From: Amycolatopsis thermophila
GTDB taxonomy: Bacteria > Actinomycetota > Actinomycetes > Mycobacteriales > Pseudonocardiaceae
NCBI RefSeq assembly: GCF_030814215.1
Contig: NZ_JAUSUT010000001.1
Span: 4,216,001 to 4,280,000 of the forward strand
Direction: 5' to 3'
DNA: 64,000 nt
Under the pieces are notes generated by a model. It made no database searches, was not told the DNA's origin, and saw only the letters and a list, made by a program, of their open reading frames with translations. Every line of letters begins with the position of its first letter. Positions within the stretch are counted from its first letter, which is position 1. This document shows, in pieces, positions 17,777 through 30,156 of this stretch. The translations under genes and the position numbers were made by a program.

Positions 17777-17935
17777 TCAGCGGTGGAGGGACGGGGATCC
17801 AGTCGGCCACAACCGGCGCCGCAGCCGGTGCACCCCGCACACCATCAGCGCGATCGCGACCCAGGCGAACCCGATCAGCCCGTACAGGAACGCGCGAAGG
17901 CACCCGGCGCCCACGGTCCTGGCGTCGTCCTCCAC
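17777..17935 (-). CDS. Small single-pass membrane protein, 52 residues
   Basis: A frame starting at GTG 17935 with AGGGG six bases upstream, a good ribosome site. The product has an acidic head (VEDDARTVGAG), one hydrophobic segment of ~20 residues (FLYGLIGFAWVAIALMVCG) and a basic tail (HRLRRRLWP), the layout of a one-pass membrane protein with its C-terminus in the cytoplasm. It diverges from the DUF5134 gene and precedes the 35-residue gene. I recognise no family. The ribosome site and charge pattern make a real gene likely. Confidence 0.55.
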   Translation of the reverse strand: MEDDARTVGAGCLRAFLYGLIGFAWVAIALMVCGVHRLRRRLWPTGSPSLHR

Positions 17936-18012
17936 CTGGTTCCCCTCACACGAGTTACGCCGTCTCGGGGTGTGGAATTCACCTCGATGACCTCTAGCGC
18001 GTCCGGCACTTC

Positions 18013-18591
18013 GTGGGCGAACTTGAGGACGTGCAGATCCCGGCCCTGGTTGCGTGGAGTTTGACAGCGGCGTTCGCGCTGCTGGCCGTTCCCAGCCTCG
18101 TCCGCCTGGTGCGCCTGGACTCCCTCAGCACCACGCCGGACATCCGCCAGCAGGACCTCGCCGAGTTGCTGATGGTCCTGGCGATGCTCGCGATGGTCTC
18201 GCCGCTCGGGGGGCCCATCCCGGCGGCCGGCTGGCAGGCGATCCTCGTCCTGACGGCCGGCTGGTTCTTCGTCGCCGCGCTGCGCGGGCGGCGGTGCTGC
18301 GCCGTGCACCACCTGGTCTCCGCCGCCGCGATGCTGTACATGATCACCGCCATGCCCCACCGGGGCGACCACGGGCCCTGGCTGGTCATGACGGAATCCT
18401 CGGCGAAACTCGCCTGGCCGGTGCTCGCCCTGGCGGCGATCGGCTACTTCGCCGTGGACAGCGTCCGCGCCGGCATCATCGGCGCCCGCTGGGCCCGCAC
18501 CGAGAGCCTCCGCGACCACCGCGCGGTCCGCCAGGTCTGCCGCGCCCTGATGGGCGCCGGCATGGCCTACCTGCTGGTCACCGGCCTGTAG
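18013..18591 (+). CDS. DUF5134 multi-pass membrane protein
   Basis: A 192-residue protein with about six hydrophobic segments, including VAWSLTAAFALLAVPSLV, LAELLMVLAMLAMVS, WQAILVLTAGWFFVAAL, HHLVSAAAMLYMITAM and KLAWPVLALAAIGYFAV. The paired histidines before a membrane helix (CCAVHHLVSAAAMLYM) and the MPHRGDHGPW loop are typical of actinobacterial DUF5134 proteins, whose role is unknown. Start is uncertain: GTG 18013 is used, GTG 18031 is the alternative. Its end overlaps the convergent chsH3 gene by 14 bases, so it lies between two sterol operons without a KstR box of its own. Confidence 0.65.
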   Translation: MGELEDVQIPALVAWSLTAAFALLAVPSLVRLVRLDSLSTTPDIRQQDLAELLMVLAMLAMVSPLGGPIPAAGWQAILVLTAGWFFVAALRGRRCCAVHHLVSAAAMLYMITAMPHRGDHGPWLVMTESSAKLAWPVLALAAIGYFAVDSVRAGIIGARWARTESLRDHRAVRQVCRALMGAGMAYLLVTGL

Positions 18592-19450
18592 GCACCAGCA
18601 CCGCGTCCGCCAGCACCGGCGCGTCCCGTTCGACAGCCGTGGTCGCCACCAGCAGCCGGCCGTCCTCGTCCCACACCCGCGTCCGCAGCGTCTCGCCCGG
18701 CACGACGATGCCCGCGAACCGCGCGGAGAACGAGCCCACGCGCGTGACGTCGGCGTCCAGCACCGCGTCCGTCACCGCCTTCGCCACGACCCCGTACGTG
18801 CACAGCCCGTGCAGGATCGGCTGGTCGAACCCCGCCGACCGGGCGAATTCCGGGTCGATGTGCAGCGGGTTCCGGTCGCCGCACAGCCGGTAGATCAGCG
18901 CCTGCTGCGGCAACGTCGGCGTGTCGATCACGACGTCCGGCTCGCGGTCCGGCAGCTCCACGCGCTCCGACGTCCCCCGCGACCCGCCGAACCCGCCCTC
19001 GCCCCGGGCGAAGATGCTCGACCGCGCGGTCCACAACGGTGAGCCGTCCGTGGACACCACCAACGTCTCGTTGACGATCACCGCCGCCTTGCCCTTGTCC
19101 AGCACGTCCACGATCCGCGTGCGCGCGACCGCCTTGCCCTCGACCGGGATCGGCCGGTGCACCGTCACCGCCTGCGTCCCGTGCACGACCTTCGCCAGGT
19201 CGATCTCGACACCCGGGAACGACACCGCGGGAGGCTCGTAGATCCGCAGGTTCGCCGCCACCGTCGCGAACGTCGGCAACACCCGAAGGTCCCGCTCGTA
19301 GGTGTAGCGCAGCTCCCGCGGATCGGCCGGCCGGGTGCCCGCGCCCAGTGCCAGGTGGTACAGCAGCACGTCGGACGGCATCCACTCGAACGCCAGCTCG
19401 TCGAGCTCGGCACCGATGGCGACGTCGGGATCGATGGGCAACGCGGGCAC
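18578..19450 (-). CDS. chsH3: Double-MaoC enoyl-CoA hydratase ChsH3 (Hsd4B)
   Basis: A 290-residue protein with two hot-dog domains. The N-terminal half (IGAELDELAFEWMPSDVLLYHLALGAG, VLPTFATVAANL, FPGVEIDLAKVVHG) and the C-terminal half (QALIYRLCGDRNPLHIDPEFARSAGF, ILHGLCTYGVVAKAV) match Rv3538, the hydratase of the C27/C24 side-chain enoyl-CoA formed by ChsE4-ChsE5. The catalytic D-x4-H motif is DRNPLH. GTG 19450 is the likely start. It is the last gene of the minus-strand operon that begins at kstD, two bases after the kshB stop. The stop overlaps the DUF5134 gene. Confidence 0.92.
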   Translation of the reverse strand: MPALPIDPDVAIGAELDELAFEWMPSDVLLYHLALGAGTRPADPRELRYTYERDLRVLPTFATVAANLRIYEPPAVSFPGVEIDLAKVVHGTQAVTVHRPIPVEGKAVARTRIVDVLDKGKAAVIVNETLVVSTDGSPLWTARSSIFARGEGGFGGSRGTSERVELPDREPDVVIDTPTLPQQALIYRLCGDRNPLHIDPEFARSAGFDQPILHGLCTYGVVAKAVTDAVLDADVTRVGSFSARFAGIVVPGETLRTRVWDEDGRLLVATTAVERDAPVLADAVLVPTGR

Positions 19451-19452
19451 TC

Positions 19453-20466
19453 CTACTCGTAGGTGACCGACACCTCGTCGGTCAACGGTACCGACTGGCA
19501 CGCCAGCACGATGCCGTCGGCGATGTCCTCGGAATCCAGGACCTCGTTGTTCAGCATCTTCACCTCGCCGGAGACGATCCGGCACGCGCACGCGCTGCAC
19601 TGCCCCTCGCGGCACGAGTACGGCGCGTCCAGGCCGCGGGCCAGCAGGAAGTCCAGCAGCTTCTCCTGACGCGGCCAGGAGAACGAGTGCTGCGACCCGT
19701 CCAGATCCACCCGCAGGGCGGTCGTCCCCGCCTCCTCCGAGGCAGCGGCCGCGGCTTTGTCCTCGAAGGGATTGCCGCCGAGCGACACGAACCGCTCCAG
19801 GTGGATCCGCTGCCGCGGCATCCCGAGGTCCTTCAACGCCTGCTTGCCGGCCGTCATGAACGCCTCCGGCCCGCACAGGAACGCGTCGAACTCCGGGTAC
19901 GGCCGCGCCAGCTCGCGCAGCTGCGCCACCGAGGGCAGGCCCTGCACGCTCTCCAGCCAGTGCAGCACGGTCAGCCGCTCCGGGTGCTCCCGCGCCATCG
20001 CGGCCAGCTCGGATGCGAAGATCACCGAGGACTCGTCCCGGTTGGCGTAGACCAGCACGATCCGCCCGCCACCCGACACCAGCGCGGACTTCAGGATGGA
20101 CATCACCGGCGTGATCCCGCTGCCGCCGGCCATCAGCAGCAGGTCGGCGTCCAGCGACTCCGGGGTGAACACGCCGGACGGGGGCAGCACGTCCACAGTG
20201 GATCCTGCGGAGATGTTGTCGCACAACCAGTTCGACCCGTACCCGCCTTCGGTGCGTTTCACCGTCACCTTGAGCCGGGAACCCTCGTGCGGGGCGCTGG
20301 ACAGCGAATAGCACCGGGCCGCCTCGCCCGCGCGCAACGTGAGGAACTGCCCGGGCCGGTACCGGAACCGCTCCGCGTGCTCCTCCGGCACGTCGAACAC
20401 GATCGAGGACGCCTCGGCCGTCTCCGCGATCACCTCGGCGACCGTGAGGGTGTAGCTATCCGGCAT
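19453..20466 (-). CDS. kshB: 3-Ketosteroid 9-alpha-hydroxylase reductase KshB
   Basis: A 337-residue reductase that passes electrons from NAD(P)H through FAD and a [2Fe-2S] cluster to KshA. Domains in order: FAD-binding barrel with RCYSLSS at 51-57, nucleotide-binding domain with GGSGITP at 114-120 and FLCGPEAFM near 197, and a C-terminal plant-type ferredoxin with cysteines 285, 290, 293 and 323 (CREGQCSACA ... LACQS). Length and layout match KshB/HmrB. Its start overlaps an 88-residue cysteine protein gene by 11 bases, placing reductase and oxygenase in the same transcript. Confidence 0.93.
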   Translation of the reverse strand: MPDSYTLTVAEVIAETAEASSIVFDVPEEHAERFRYRPGQFLTLRAGEAARCYSLSSAPHEGSRLKVTVKRTEGGYGSNWLCDNISAGSTVDVLPPSGVFTPESLDADLLLMAGGSGITPVMSILKSALVSGGGRIVLVYANRDESSVIFASELAAMAREHPERLTVLHWLESVQGLPSVAQLRELARPYPEFDAFLCGPEAFMTAGKQALKDLGMPRQRIHLERFVSLGGNPFEDKAAAAASEEAGTTALRVDLDGSQHSFSWPRQEKLLDFLLARGLDAPYSCREGQCSACACRIVSGEVKMLNNEVLDSEDIADGIVLACQSVPLTDEVSVTYE

Positions 20467-20722
20467 CGAGAACCCCGAACTCCCCGTTCCGCACCGCCGC
20501 GTCGATGCTGTCGACCAGCTTCGGGCAGGTGTCGAGCAGCGCGGTGTTGTGCCCCTCGGACACCTCCTGCGCGAACACCGGGCAGCTGCCCGCGTCCGTC
20601 GTCCACTGGATGCTGGTGTGCTTGACGCTGTTCTTCTTCACCAGGACCCGCGTGCCGCACGACGCGCAGGCGTGCGGCCGCAGCCCGCCGGAGAGGAACT
20701 CGGTGCGCTCGGCGGTGGTCAT
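20456..20722 (-). CDS. Four-cysteine 88-residue protein between kshA and kshB
   Basis: A small protein that starts inside the kshA stop (ATGA at 20719-20722) and ends 11 bases inside kshB. It has cysteines at 19 and 22 (HACASCGTRV), 47 (GSCPVF) and 66 (DTCPKL), and a conserved-looking core KHTSIQWTTDAG. The pattern suggests a zinc or iron-sulfur site, though only the first pair is a classic C-x2-C. Being coupled on both sides within the 9-alpha-hydroxylase genes, it probably serves that enzyme, for example in assembly or electron transfer. I do not recognise the family. Confidence 0.75.
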   Translation of the reverse strand: MTTAERTEFLSGGLRPHACASCGTRVLVKKNSVKHTSIQWTTDAGSCPVFAQEVSEGHNTALLDTCPKLVDSIDAAVRNGEFGVLDAG

Positions 20723-21855
20723 CCGGCGACTCCCGCCTCCTGCTGGCGGGCCAGGTTCTCGGCCACCTCCCGCGCCCACGCCTCGTTGGCCTTGGTGGTG
20801 TCCACCTCGAACTCGAAGCGCCGCGTCATGTCCTCGGTGACGTCCTCGACGTCCACGTAGAACTGCTCGTACCAGCGGCGCAGCTGGTAGACCGGGCCGT
20901 CCTCCTCGCACAGCAGCGGGTTGTCGATGCGGGACTTGTTCTTCCAGATCTCCACGTCCTGCAGGAACCCGACGCCGATGCTCTTGGCGAACTTGCCGGC
21001 GATCTTGTCCGCCTGCTCGTCGGACACGCCCGGCAGCTTCTTCACGCTCACGCCCCACTGCAGCACGAACGACGTCGGCGTGACCGGGTAGTGGCAGTTG
21101 ATCAGCACGTTCTCGATCTCGAAGCCCTTGTACGTGTTCAGCAGGGTGTTGATCATGTAGGACGGGCCGAAGTAGGACGCCTCCGAGCGCAGCAGGTTGT
21201 CCTCGCCGCCGTAGTTGGACGCCATGCCCACGTCCGGGCGGCCCTTGGTGTTGAGGTACTGGGTGGCGATGTGGCCCTCGAACACGTTCTTGAAGTAGGT
21301 CGGGAACGCGTAGTGGATGTAGAAGAAGTGGGCCATGTCGACCATGTTGTCGATGATCTCGCGGCAGTTGGAGCCCTCGATCAGCACCGAGTCCCAGGTC
21401 CAGTTGCTCCACTCGCCGCTGAAGATGCCCTCGATGCGCGGGATCACGACGTCGGCGGGCGGCGGGTTGCCCTGCGGGTCGTGCCACACGAACAGCTGCT
21501 TGTTCTCCTCGAGCGTGATCCACGACCGGGTGCGGGCGCGCAGCGGAACCCGCTTGGCGTAGGGGATCGAGACGCACTTGCCGTTGCCGCCCCAGCGCCA
21601 GTCGTGGAACGGGCAGGCCACCTCGTTGCCCTTGACGCTGCCCTGGCTCAGGTCGCCGCCCATGTGGCGGCAGTAGGCGTCCAGGACGTTGAGCGTGCCG
21701 TCCTCGCCGGCGAACACCACCAGCTTGGTGCCGAACGCGTTGACGGCGTGCGGTTTCCCGTCCCGGAACGTCTCGGCCAGGCCCAGGCAGTGCCAGCCGC
21801 GCGCGAACCGCGCCGGCGGCGCACCCGCGTCGATCGTGCGGACTTCAGTCATCAT
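20719..21855 (-). CDS. kshA: 3-Ketosteroid 9-alpha-hydroxylase oxygenase KshA
   Basis: A Rieske non-haem iron oxygenase of 378 residues that hydroxylates C9 of 3-ketosteroids, which with the delta-1 double bond opens ring B. The Rieske cluster ligands are Cys62, His64 (YCRHMGGD) and Cys81, His84 (CPFHDWRWGG). The mononuclear iron site includes His176 and His181 after Asn170 (IIDNMVDMAHFFYIHY). ATG 21855 overlaps the kstD stop (ATGA); the ATG directly after it (21852) is better spaced from GGAGG and may be used instead. The order kstD-kshA-kshB is compact and operon-like. Confidence 0.94.
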   Translation of the reverse strand: MMTEVRTIDAGAPPARFARGWHCLGLAETFRDGKPHAVNAFGTKLVVFAGEDGTLNVLDAYCRHMGGDLSQGSVKGNEVACPFHDWRWGGNGKCVSIPYAKRVPLRARTRSWITLEENKQLFVWHDPQGNPPPADVVIPRIEGIFSGEWSNWTWDSVLIEGSNCREIIDNMVDMAHFFYIHYAFPTYFKNVFEGHIATQYLNTKGRPDVGMASNYGGEDNLLRSEASYFGPSYMINTLLNTYKGFEIENVLINCHYPVTPTSFVLQWGVSVKKLPGVSDEQADKIAGKFAKSIGVGFLQDVEIWKNKSRIDNPLLCEEDGPVYQLRRWYEQFYVDVEDVTEDMTRRFEFEVDTTKANEAWAREVAENLARQQEAGVAG

Positions 21856-23519
21856 CGACCTCCAGTGCGATTCTGGGTGGCCAGGTGGCGTGAGGCAAGG
21901 AACCCGAAGACCATCGCGGGTCCGATCGTGGCCCCCGGCCCGGCGTAGGTGTGGCCCATGACCGCGGCGCTGGTGTTGCCGGCCGCGTACAACCCGGGGA
22001 TCACCGACCCGTCCTCGCGCAGCACGCGCGCGTGGGTGTCGGTGCGCAGCCCGCCCTTCGTGCCCAGGTCACCGGGCACGATCCGGACCGCGTAGAACGG
22101 GGCCTTGTCGAGCGGGCCGAGGCTGGGGTTGGGTTTCTGGCGCGGGTCGCCGTAGTAGTGGTCGTAGGCGCTCTGGCCGCGACGGAAGTCCTCGTCGACA
22201 CCGCGGCGGGCGAAGCCGTTGAAGCGCTCGACGGTCGCCTCCAGGGCCGCCGCCGGCACCTCGATGCGCGCGGCGAGTTCGCCCAGTGTGGGCGCCTTGG
22301 TCACGATGCCCGCCTTGAACCAGCGGCCGGGCAGCTTCTGCCGCGGGCCCACGCCGGTGAACATGTACCGGTCGCGGTAGCGCTGGTCGAAGATCAGCCA
22401 GGTCGGGATGTTCTCGGCCGGCCCGTCGCCCGGCCCGTACATCGCGTGCACGGCCTCGACGTAGGGCGCCGACTCGTTGACGAACCGCTCGCCGCGCGCG
22501 TTGACCAGGATGCAGCCGGGCCGGGACCGCTCGGCGAGGGCGAACCACGGGCCGCCGGTGAGCGGGATCGTCGGGCCCCACCACGCGTCGTCCATCAGCG
22601 CGACGGACGCGCCGAGCTTGAGCCCGGCCGTGATCGCGTCGCCGGTGTTGGCCTTCGCGCCGACCGTCCACTCGGTGCCGATGGGGCTGCGCTGGTATTT
22701 CGCGCGCATCTCCTCGTTGTGCTCGAAGCCGCCCGCGGCGAGCACGACCCCCAGGCGTGCCCGCACGGTCTCGGCGCGGCCGTCGCGCCGGACGACCACG
22801 CCGGTGACCCGGTCGTCCTCGGTCACGAGGTCGAGCAGGGGGGTGTCCAGCCACATCGGCACACCCGCGCGGAGCAGGCCCGCTCGGAGCCCCGCCGCGA
22901 GCGCCTGGCCCATCGACAGCAGCCGCTGCCCGCGGGCCAGCCCGGCCAGCCACCGGGCGCCGATCCGCAGCACGCGCAGCGCCCCCTTCGGGTGCCGGGC
23001 GAGCAGGCTCAGCCAGCGGTAGTCCGCCTGGGTGATCGGCACGCCCAGGGGCGCCCCGCTGTAGGGCGGTTCGAGGTTGGCCAGTTCGGCGCCGAGCAGT
23101 GTGCCGTCGAACGGCTTCGGCTCGACCGACCGGCCGCCGGGCCGCCCGCCCGGCGCCTCGGGGTGGTAGTCGGAGTAGCCGCGCACCCACTGAAGGCGCA
23201 GCGGGGTCTTGCGGTGCACGAACGACACCACCTCGGGGCCGTGATCGAGGAAGGCCTGGCGCAGCTCGGCCGGCACGACGTCGCCGACGATGGCCTCGAG
23301 GTAGGCGCGCGCCTGGTCCGGTGTGTCCGCGACGCCCGCCGCGCGCAGCGCCTCGTTGTCCGGGATCCACACCCCGCCACCCGATCGGGCCGTGGAGCCG
23401 CCGAACTTCGACGCCTTCTCGATCACCACGACGGACAGGCCGGCGTCGGCGGCCGCGAGCGCGGCGGTCATGCCGGCGGCGCCGCTGCCGGCCACCACGA
23501 CGTCGAACTCGTCGGTCAT
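21852..23519 (-). CDS. kstD: 3-Ketosteroid delta-1-dehydrogenase KstD
   Basis: A 555-residue FAD flavoprotein that introduces the C1-C2 double bond in 3-ketosteroids. The dinucleotide motif is VVVAGSGAAGMTAAL near residue 8, followed by IEKASKFGGSTARSGGGVWIP; the C-terminal active-site region is YAAGNTSAAVMGHTYAGPGATIGPAM, which carries the conserved Tyr/Gly used in catalysis. It heads the minus-strand operon through kshA and kshB to chsH3. A KstR box lies 22 bases upstream (23542-23555) in a shared divergent promoter with another FAD protein gene. Confidence 0.93.
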   Translation of the reverse strand: MTDEFDVVVAGSGAAGMTAALAAADAGLSVVVIEKASKFGGSTARSGGGVWIPDNEALRAAGVADTPDQARAYLEAIVGDVVPAELRQAFLDHGPEVVSFVHRKTPLRLQWVRGYSDYHPEAPGGRPGGRSVEPKPFDGTLLGAELANLEPPYSGAPLGVPITQADYRWLSLLARHPKGALRVLRIGARWLAGLARGQRLLSMGQALAAGLRAGLLRAGVPMWLDTPLLDLVTEDDRVTGVVVRRDGRAETVRARLGVVLAAGGFEHNEEMRAKYQRSPIGTEWTVGAKANTGDAITAGLKLGASVALMDDAWWGPTIPLTGGPWFALAERSRPGCILVNARGERFVNESAPYVEAVHAMYGPGDGPAENIPTWLIFDQRYRDRYMFTGVGPRQKLPGRWFKAGIVTKAPTLGELAARIEVPAAALEATVERFNGFARRGVDEDFRRGQSAYDHYYGDPRQKPNPSLGPLDKAPFYAVRIVPGDLGTKGGLRTDTHARVLREDGSVIPGLYAAGNTSAAVMGHTYAGPGATIGPAMVFGFLASRHLATQNRTGGR

Positions 23520-23541
23520 GCCACCTCCGGTAAGCCAACAC

Positions 23542-23555
23542 TGTAACGTGTTCCA
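23542..23555. promoter_or_regulatory. KstR operator upstream of kstD
   Basis: TGTAACGTGTTCCA is a full match to TnnAACnnGTTnnA in the kstD promoter, 22 bases from its ATG. Confidence 0.8.
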
Positions 23556-23598
23556 CTATGCCTAGCGCCTGTTCGCCGCCTCGTCGGTCACGATAGAC

Positions 23599-23612
23599 GA
23601 GAACGTGTTTCA
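23599..23612. promoter_or_regulatory. KstR operator upstream of the 23.6-kb FAD protein gene
   Basis: GAGAACGTGTTTCA matches TnnAACnnGTTnnA except for the first base; it ends 17 bases before the GTG at 23630. With the kstD box it forms a two-site divergent control region. Confidence 0.75.
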
Positions 23613-23629
23613 GTTCTAGGGTAGCGGGT

Positions 23630-25213
23630 GTGAACCAGACGGCGGATGTGATCGTGATCGGGTTCGGGGCGGCCGGCGCCTGTGCGGCGATCGAGGCCGC
23701 GGACGCCGGCGCCGACGTGCTCGTGCTGGACCGGTTCGGCGGGGGCGGTGCGACCGCGTTGAGCGGCGGGATCGTCTACGCGGGCGGGGGCACGGCGCAG
23801 CAGCGGGAGGCCGGGGTCGACGACTCGGCCGACGCGATGTACGACTACCTGCGGCTCGAGGTCGGCGACGCGGTGTCGGAGGAGACGCTGCGGCGCTTCT
23901 GCGACGAGAGCCCGGCGATGATCGAGTGGCTGGAGCGCAACGGCGTCCCGTTCGAGGGCAGCCTGTGTCCGTACAAGACCTCCTACCCCAACGACGACTA
24001 CTACCTGTACTACTCCGGCAGCGAGTCCGCGGGCGGGTTCCGCGACCTGGCCAAACCGGCCGCGCGCGGGCACCGCGCCAAGGGGCCGGGCACGTCGGGC
24101 AAGGTGCTGTTCGCGCGGCTGGCCGAGGCCGTGCGACGGCGTGGTGTGCGGGTCCTGCCCGCTACGCGGGCCGGGTCGCTGATCGTCGACGACGGCGTGG
24201 TGACGGGGGTGCGGGTCAAGACCCTGCACGACGCCCCTGCCCGGGTCCGCGCCGCACACGCCCGCATGGCGCGCTACGCCGCCAAGCCCGGGATCTACGT
24301 GCCGGCCGTGCGCAAGGCCCTGCAGCACCGGATCGAGCGGCTGGAGCGGCGGTACGCGCGCGAGGTCGAGCTGCGGGCCCGGCGCGGCGTGGTGATCGCG
24401 GCCGGCGGCTTCATCTTCAACCGCGCGCTCGTGCGCGAGCACGCACCCGCCTACCGGGGCGGGCTGGCGCTCGGCACGATCGCCGACGACGGCTCCGGTA
24501 TCGGGCTCGGCACCGCGGCCGGGGCCGCGACCGCGCAGATGCACCGGGTCTCGGCCTGGCGGTTCGTGACCCCGCCCAGCGCGATGCTCAAGGGCGTGCT
24601 CGTGGACGCCGCAGGCAGGCGGATCATCGACGAGTCCCGCTACGGCGCCGCGGTGGGCGAGGTGATGATCGGCAAGCACGACGGCAAGGGCTGGCTGCTC
24701 GCGGACGCCGAGACGATCGCCGAGGCGCGCCGCACCGCGCGGCGGGAGAGCCAGTGGTTCCAGTGGCTGCAGGCCCGCTACCTGCTGCACCGCGGGCGCG
24801 TCTGCGCCGGCAGCCTGGAGGAGGTCGCGCGCAAGGCCGGGGTCGACGCGGACGGGCTGAAGGCCACCGTCGAGGCGTACAACGCGGCCGCGGACGCCGG
24901 TGCCGCCGATCCGGCGGGCAAGCCGGCGGAGTACGTGCGGCCGGTCCGGACCGCGCCGTTCTCGCTGATCGACGTCTCCATCAAGCCCAGTCTGGGTTTC
25001 CCGTGCCCGATGCTCACACTCGGCGGGCTCGTGGTCGACGAGTCCACCGGTCAGGTGCGCGCCGGCGACGGCGCGCCGATCGCGGGCCTGTACGCGGCCG
25101 GCCGGTCGGCAGTAGGAATCTGTTCCAGGTCGTACGTGAGCGGACTGTCGCTCGCAGACTGCGTGTTTTCCGGACGTAGGGCGGGAAAATCCGCAGCTCG
25201 GCGGCCTGAATGA
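23630..25213 (+). CDS. KstD-like FAD-dependent oxidoreductase, KstR-controlled
   Basis: A 527-residue flavoprotein of the fumarate reductase/3-ketosteroid dehydrogenase superfamily. The FAD motif is VIVIGFGAAGACAAIEAADAG near residue 7, with ATALSGGIVYAGGG behind it, VVIAAGGFIFN in the middle and the C-terminal IAGLYAAGRSAVGICSRSYVSGLSLADCVFSG. It differs clearly from KstD of the divergent gene, lacking its GHTYAGPGATIG ending. The KstR box and placement make a steroid substrate likely; position of the oxidation is unknown. It might act on another ring position or on a bile-acid-like intermediate. Confidence 0.75.
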   Translation: MNQTADVIVIGFGAAGACAAIEAADAGADVLVLDRFGGGGATALSGGIVYAGGGTAQQREAGVDDSADAMYDYLRLEVGDAVSEETLRRFCDESPAMIEWLERNGVPFEGSLCPYKTSYPNDDYYLYYSGSESAGGFRDLAKPAARGHRAKGPGTSGKVLFARLAEAVRRRGVRVLPATRAGSLIVDDGVVTGVRVKTLHDAPARVRAAHARMARYAAKPGIYVPAVRKALQHRIERLERRYAREVELRARRGVVIAAGGFIFNRALVREHAPAYRGGLALGTIADDGSGIGLGTAAGAATAQMHRVSAWRFVTPPSAMLKGVLVDAAGRRIIDESRYGAAVGEVMIGKHDGKGWLLADAETIAEARRTARRESQWFQWLQARYLLHRGRVCAGSLEEVARKAGVDADGLKATVEAYNAAADAGAADPAGKPAEYVRPVRTAPFSLIDVSIKPSLGFPCPMLTLGGLVVDESTGQVRAGDGAPIAGLYAAGRSAVGICSRSYVSGLSLADCVFSGRRAGKSAARRPE

Positions 25214-25223
25214 TGACAAAAAC

Positions 25224-25237
25224 GAGAACGTGTTCTA
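25224..25237. promoter_or_regulatory. KstR operator upstream of hsaADCB
   Basis: GAGAACGTGTTCTA matches TnnAACnnGTTnnA except for the first base; it lies 46 bases upstream of the hsaA ATG. Confidence 0.8.
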
Positions 25238-25283
25238 GTCTTGCCGGTGAACCGAGAACAGACATGACGGACGGGGCGTGCAG

Positions 25284-28740
<3,457 letters not shown>

Positions 28741-30156
28741 CCACGTCCGCGGCGGCGATCTCGTCCACCGACCGGCCGGTGGTGCGCGGCCCGAACACCG
28801 CGGTGATCAGGATCAGCAGCACCATCGCCAGCGCCACCACCGCGAACACCGCCGTGGCGCCCTGTGCTTCCAGCAGGGGGAGCAGCAGGTACGGCATCGC
28901 CGCCGTCATCAGGCGCGAGAGCGAGTAGGCCGAACCGGCGGCCGTCGCGCGCAGGCTCGTCGGGAAGATCTCGGCCTGGTAGGCGTGGTAGGCGTTGGAG
29001 AAGACGTTGCTGACGGCGGTGTAGCAGAAGCCGAGGACGATGATCGCGGTGCCGGTGGTGGAGTAGCCGAAGGCGAGACCGAAGACCGCCATGCCCGCGG
29101 CGGCCGCGACGATCAGCCACTTGCGCTGGACGCGTTCCATGAGCGGGATCGACAGCGCGGAGCCGATCGGGTAGCCGAGGAACGACAGGGCGCTGAACGT
29201 CAGCGAATGCGCGACGTCGAAACCCTTGGCGGTGAGGATGATCGGCACCAGCGAGCCGAAGCCGTAGTAGCCGAAGACCTGCAGGACCTGGAACGCCGAC
29301 AGCATCGCGGTGCGGGTGCGCCACGGTTTCCGGAACAGCGTGGCGAAGCGCTGCGGCCGCGCCTCCACGTGCGGCACCGGTGTCGTGTCGACGGTCCCGT
29401 CCGCGGACTTCTCCAGCCGCTGGATGACCTTTTCGGCCTCGTCGTGACGTCCCTGTGCGATCAGCCATCGGGGCGATTCGGGCAAACCGGTTCGCAGCGC
29501 CCACACGATCGCCGCGCCGAGCGCGCCGATGACGAACAGCCACCGCCAGCCCGCGATGCCCAGCGGTGCCTCGCCGACCAGGCCGCGCGCGAGGAAACCG
29601 GCGGCCGGGACGCCGCAGAAGCCGATGGTGTAGGCCCAGGCGGTGGCCTTGCCGCGGGCGTGCGCGGGCAGCAGGTCGGCGAGGTAGGCGTCGGCGAGCG
29701 GCAGTTCGGCGCCGATGCCGATACCCGCGATGAACCGGCAGACCACCAGCATCCACACGTCCGTGGAGAACGCGCCGAGCAGCGTGAACAACGAGTACAC
29801 GCTGAGGGTGAGCAGGAACGCGCGCCGCCTGCCGATCCGGTCGGCGAGCCTGCCGAGCGCCACCGCGCCGACGAAGGCGCCGAGGAACGCCGACGCGAGC
29901 AGCGGCTTGGTCTCGGCGCTGGAGACGCCGAACTCCTTGGACAACACGGTGCTGACGGTGCTGGCGAGGAAGAGGTCGTAGAGGTCGAAGAACGTCGCCA
30001 CCCCGACGACGGCGATCAGCAGCCGGTGGAAGCGCGTCACGGGTAGCCGGTCCAAGCGGGTCGTCATCGACTGCGCGGCGGTCATGCCGGAAAGTTATCT
30101 CCCGATCACCGATCAGGACAACGGTTTCCGTCCGTGGCGGCGGTTACTCTCCTGGA

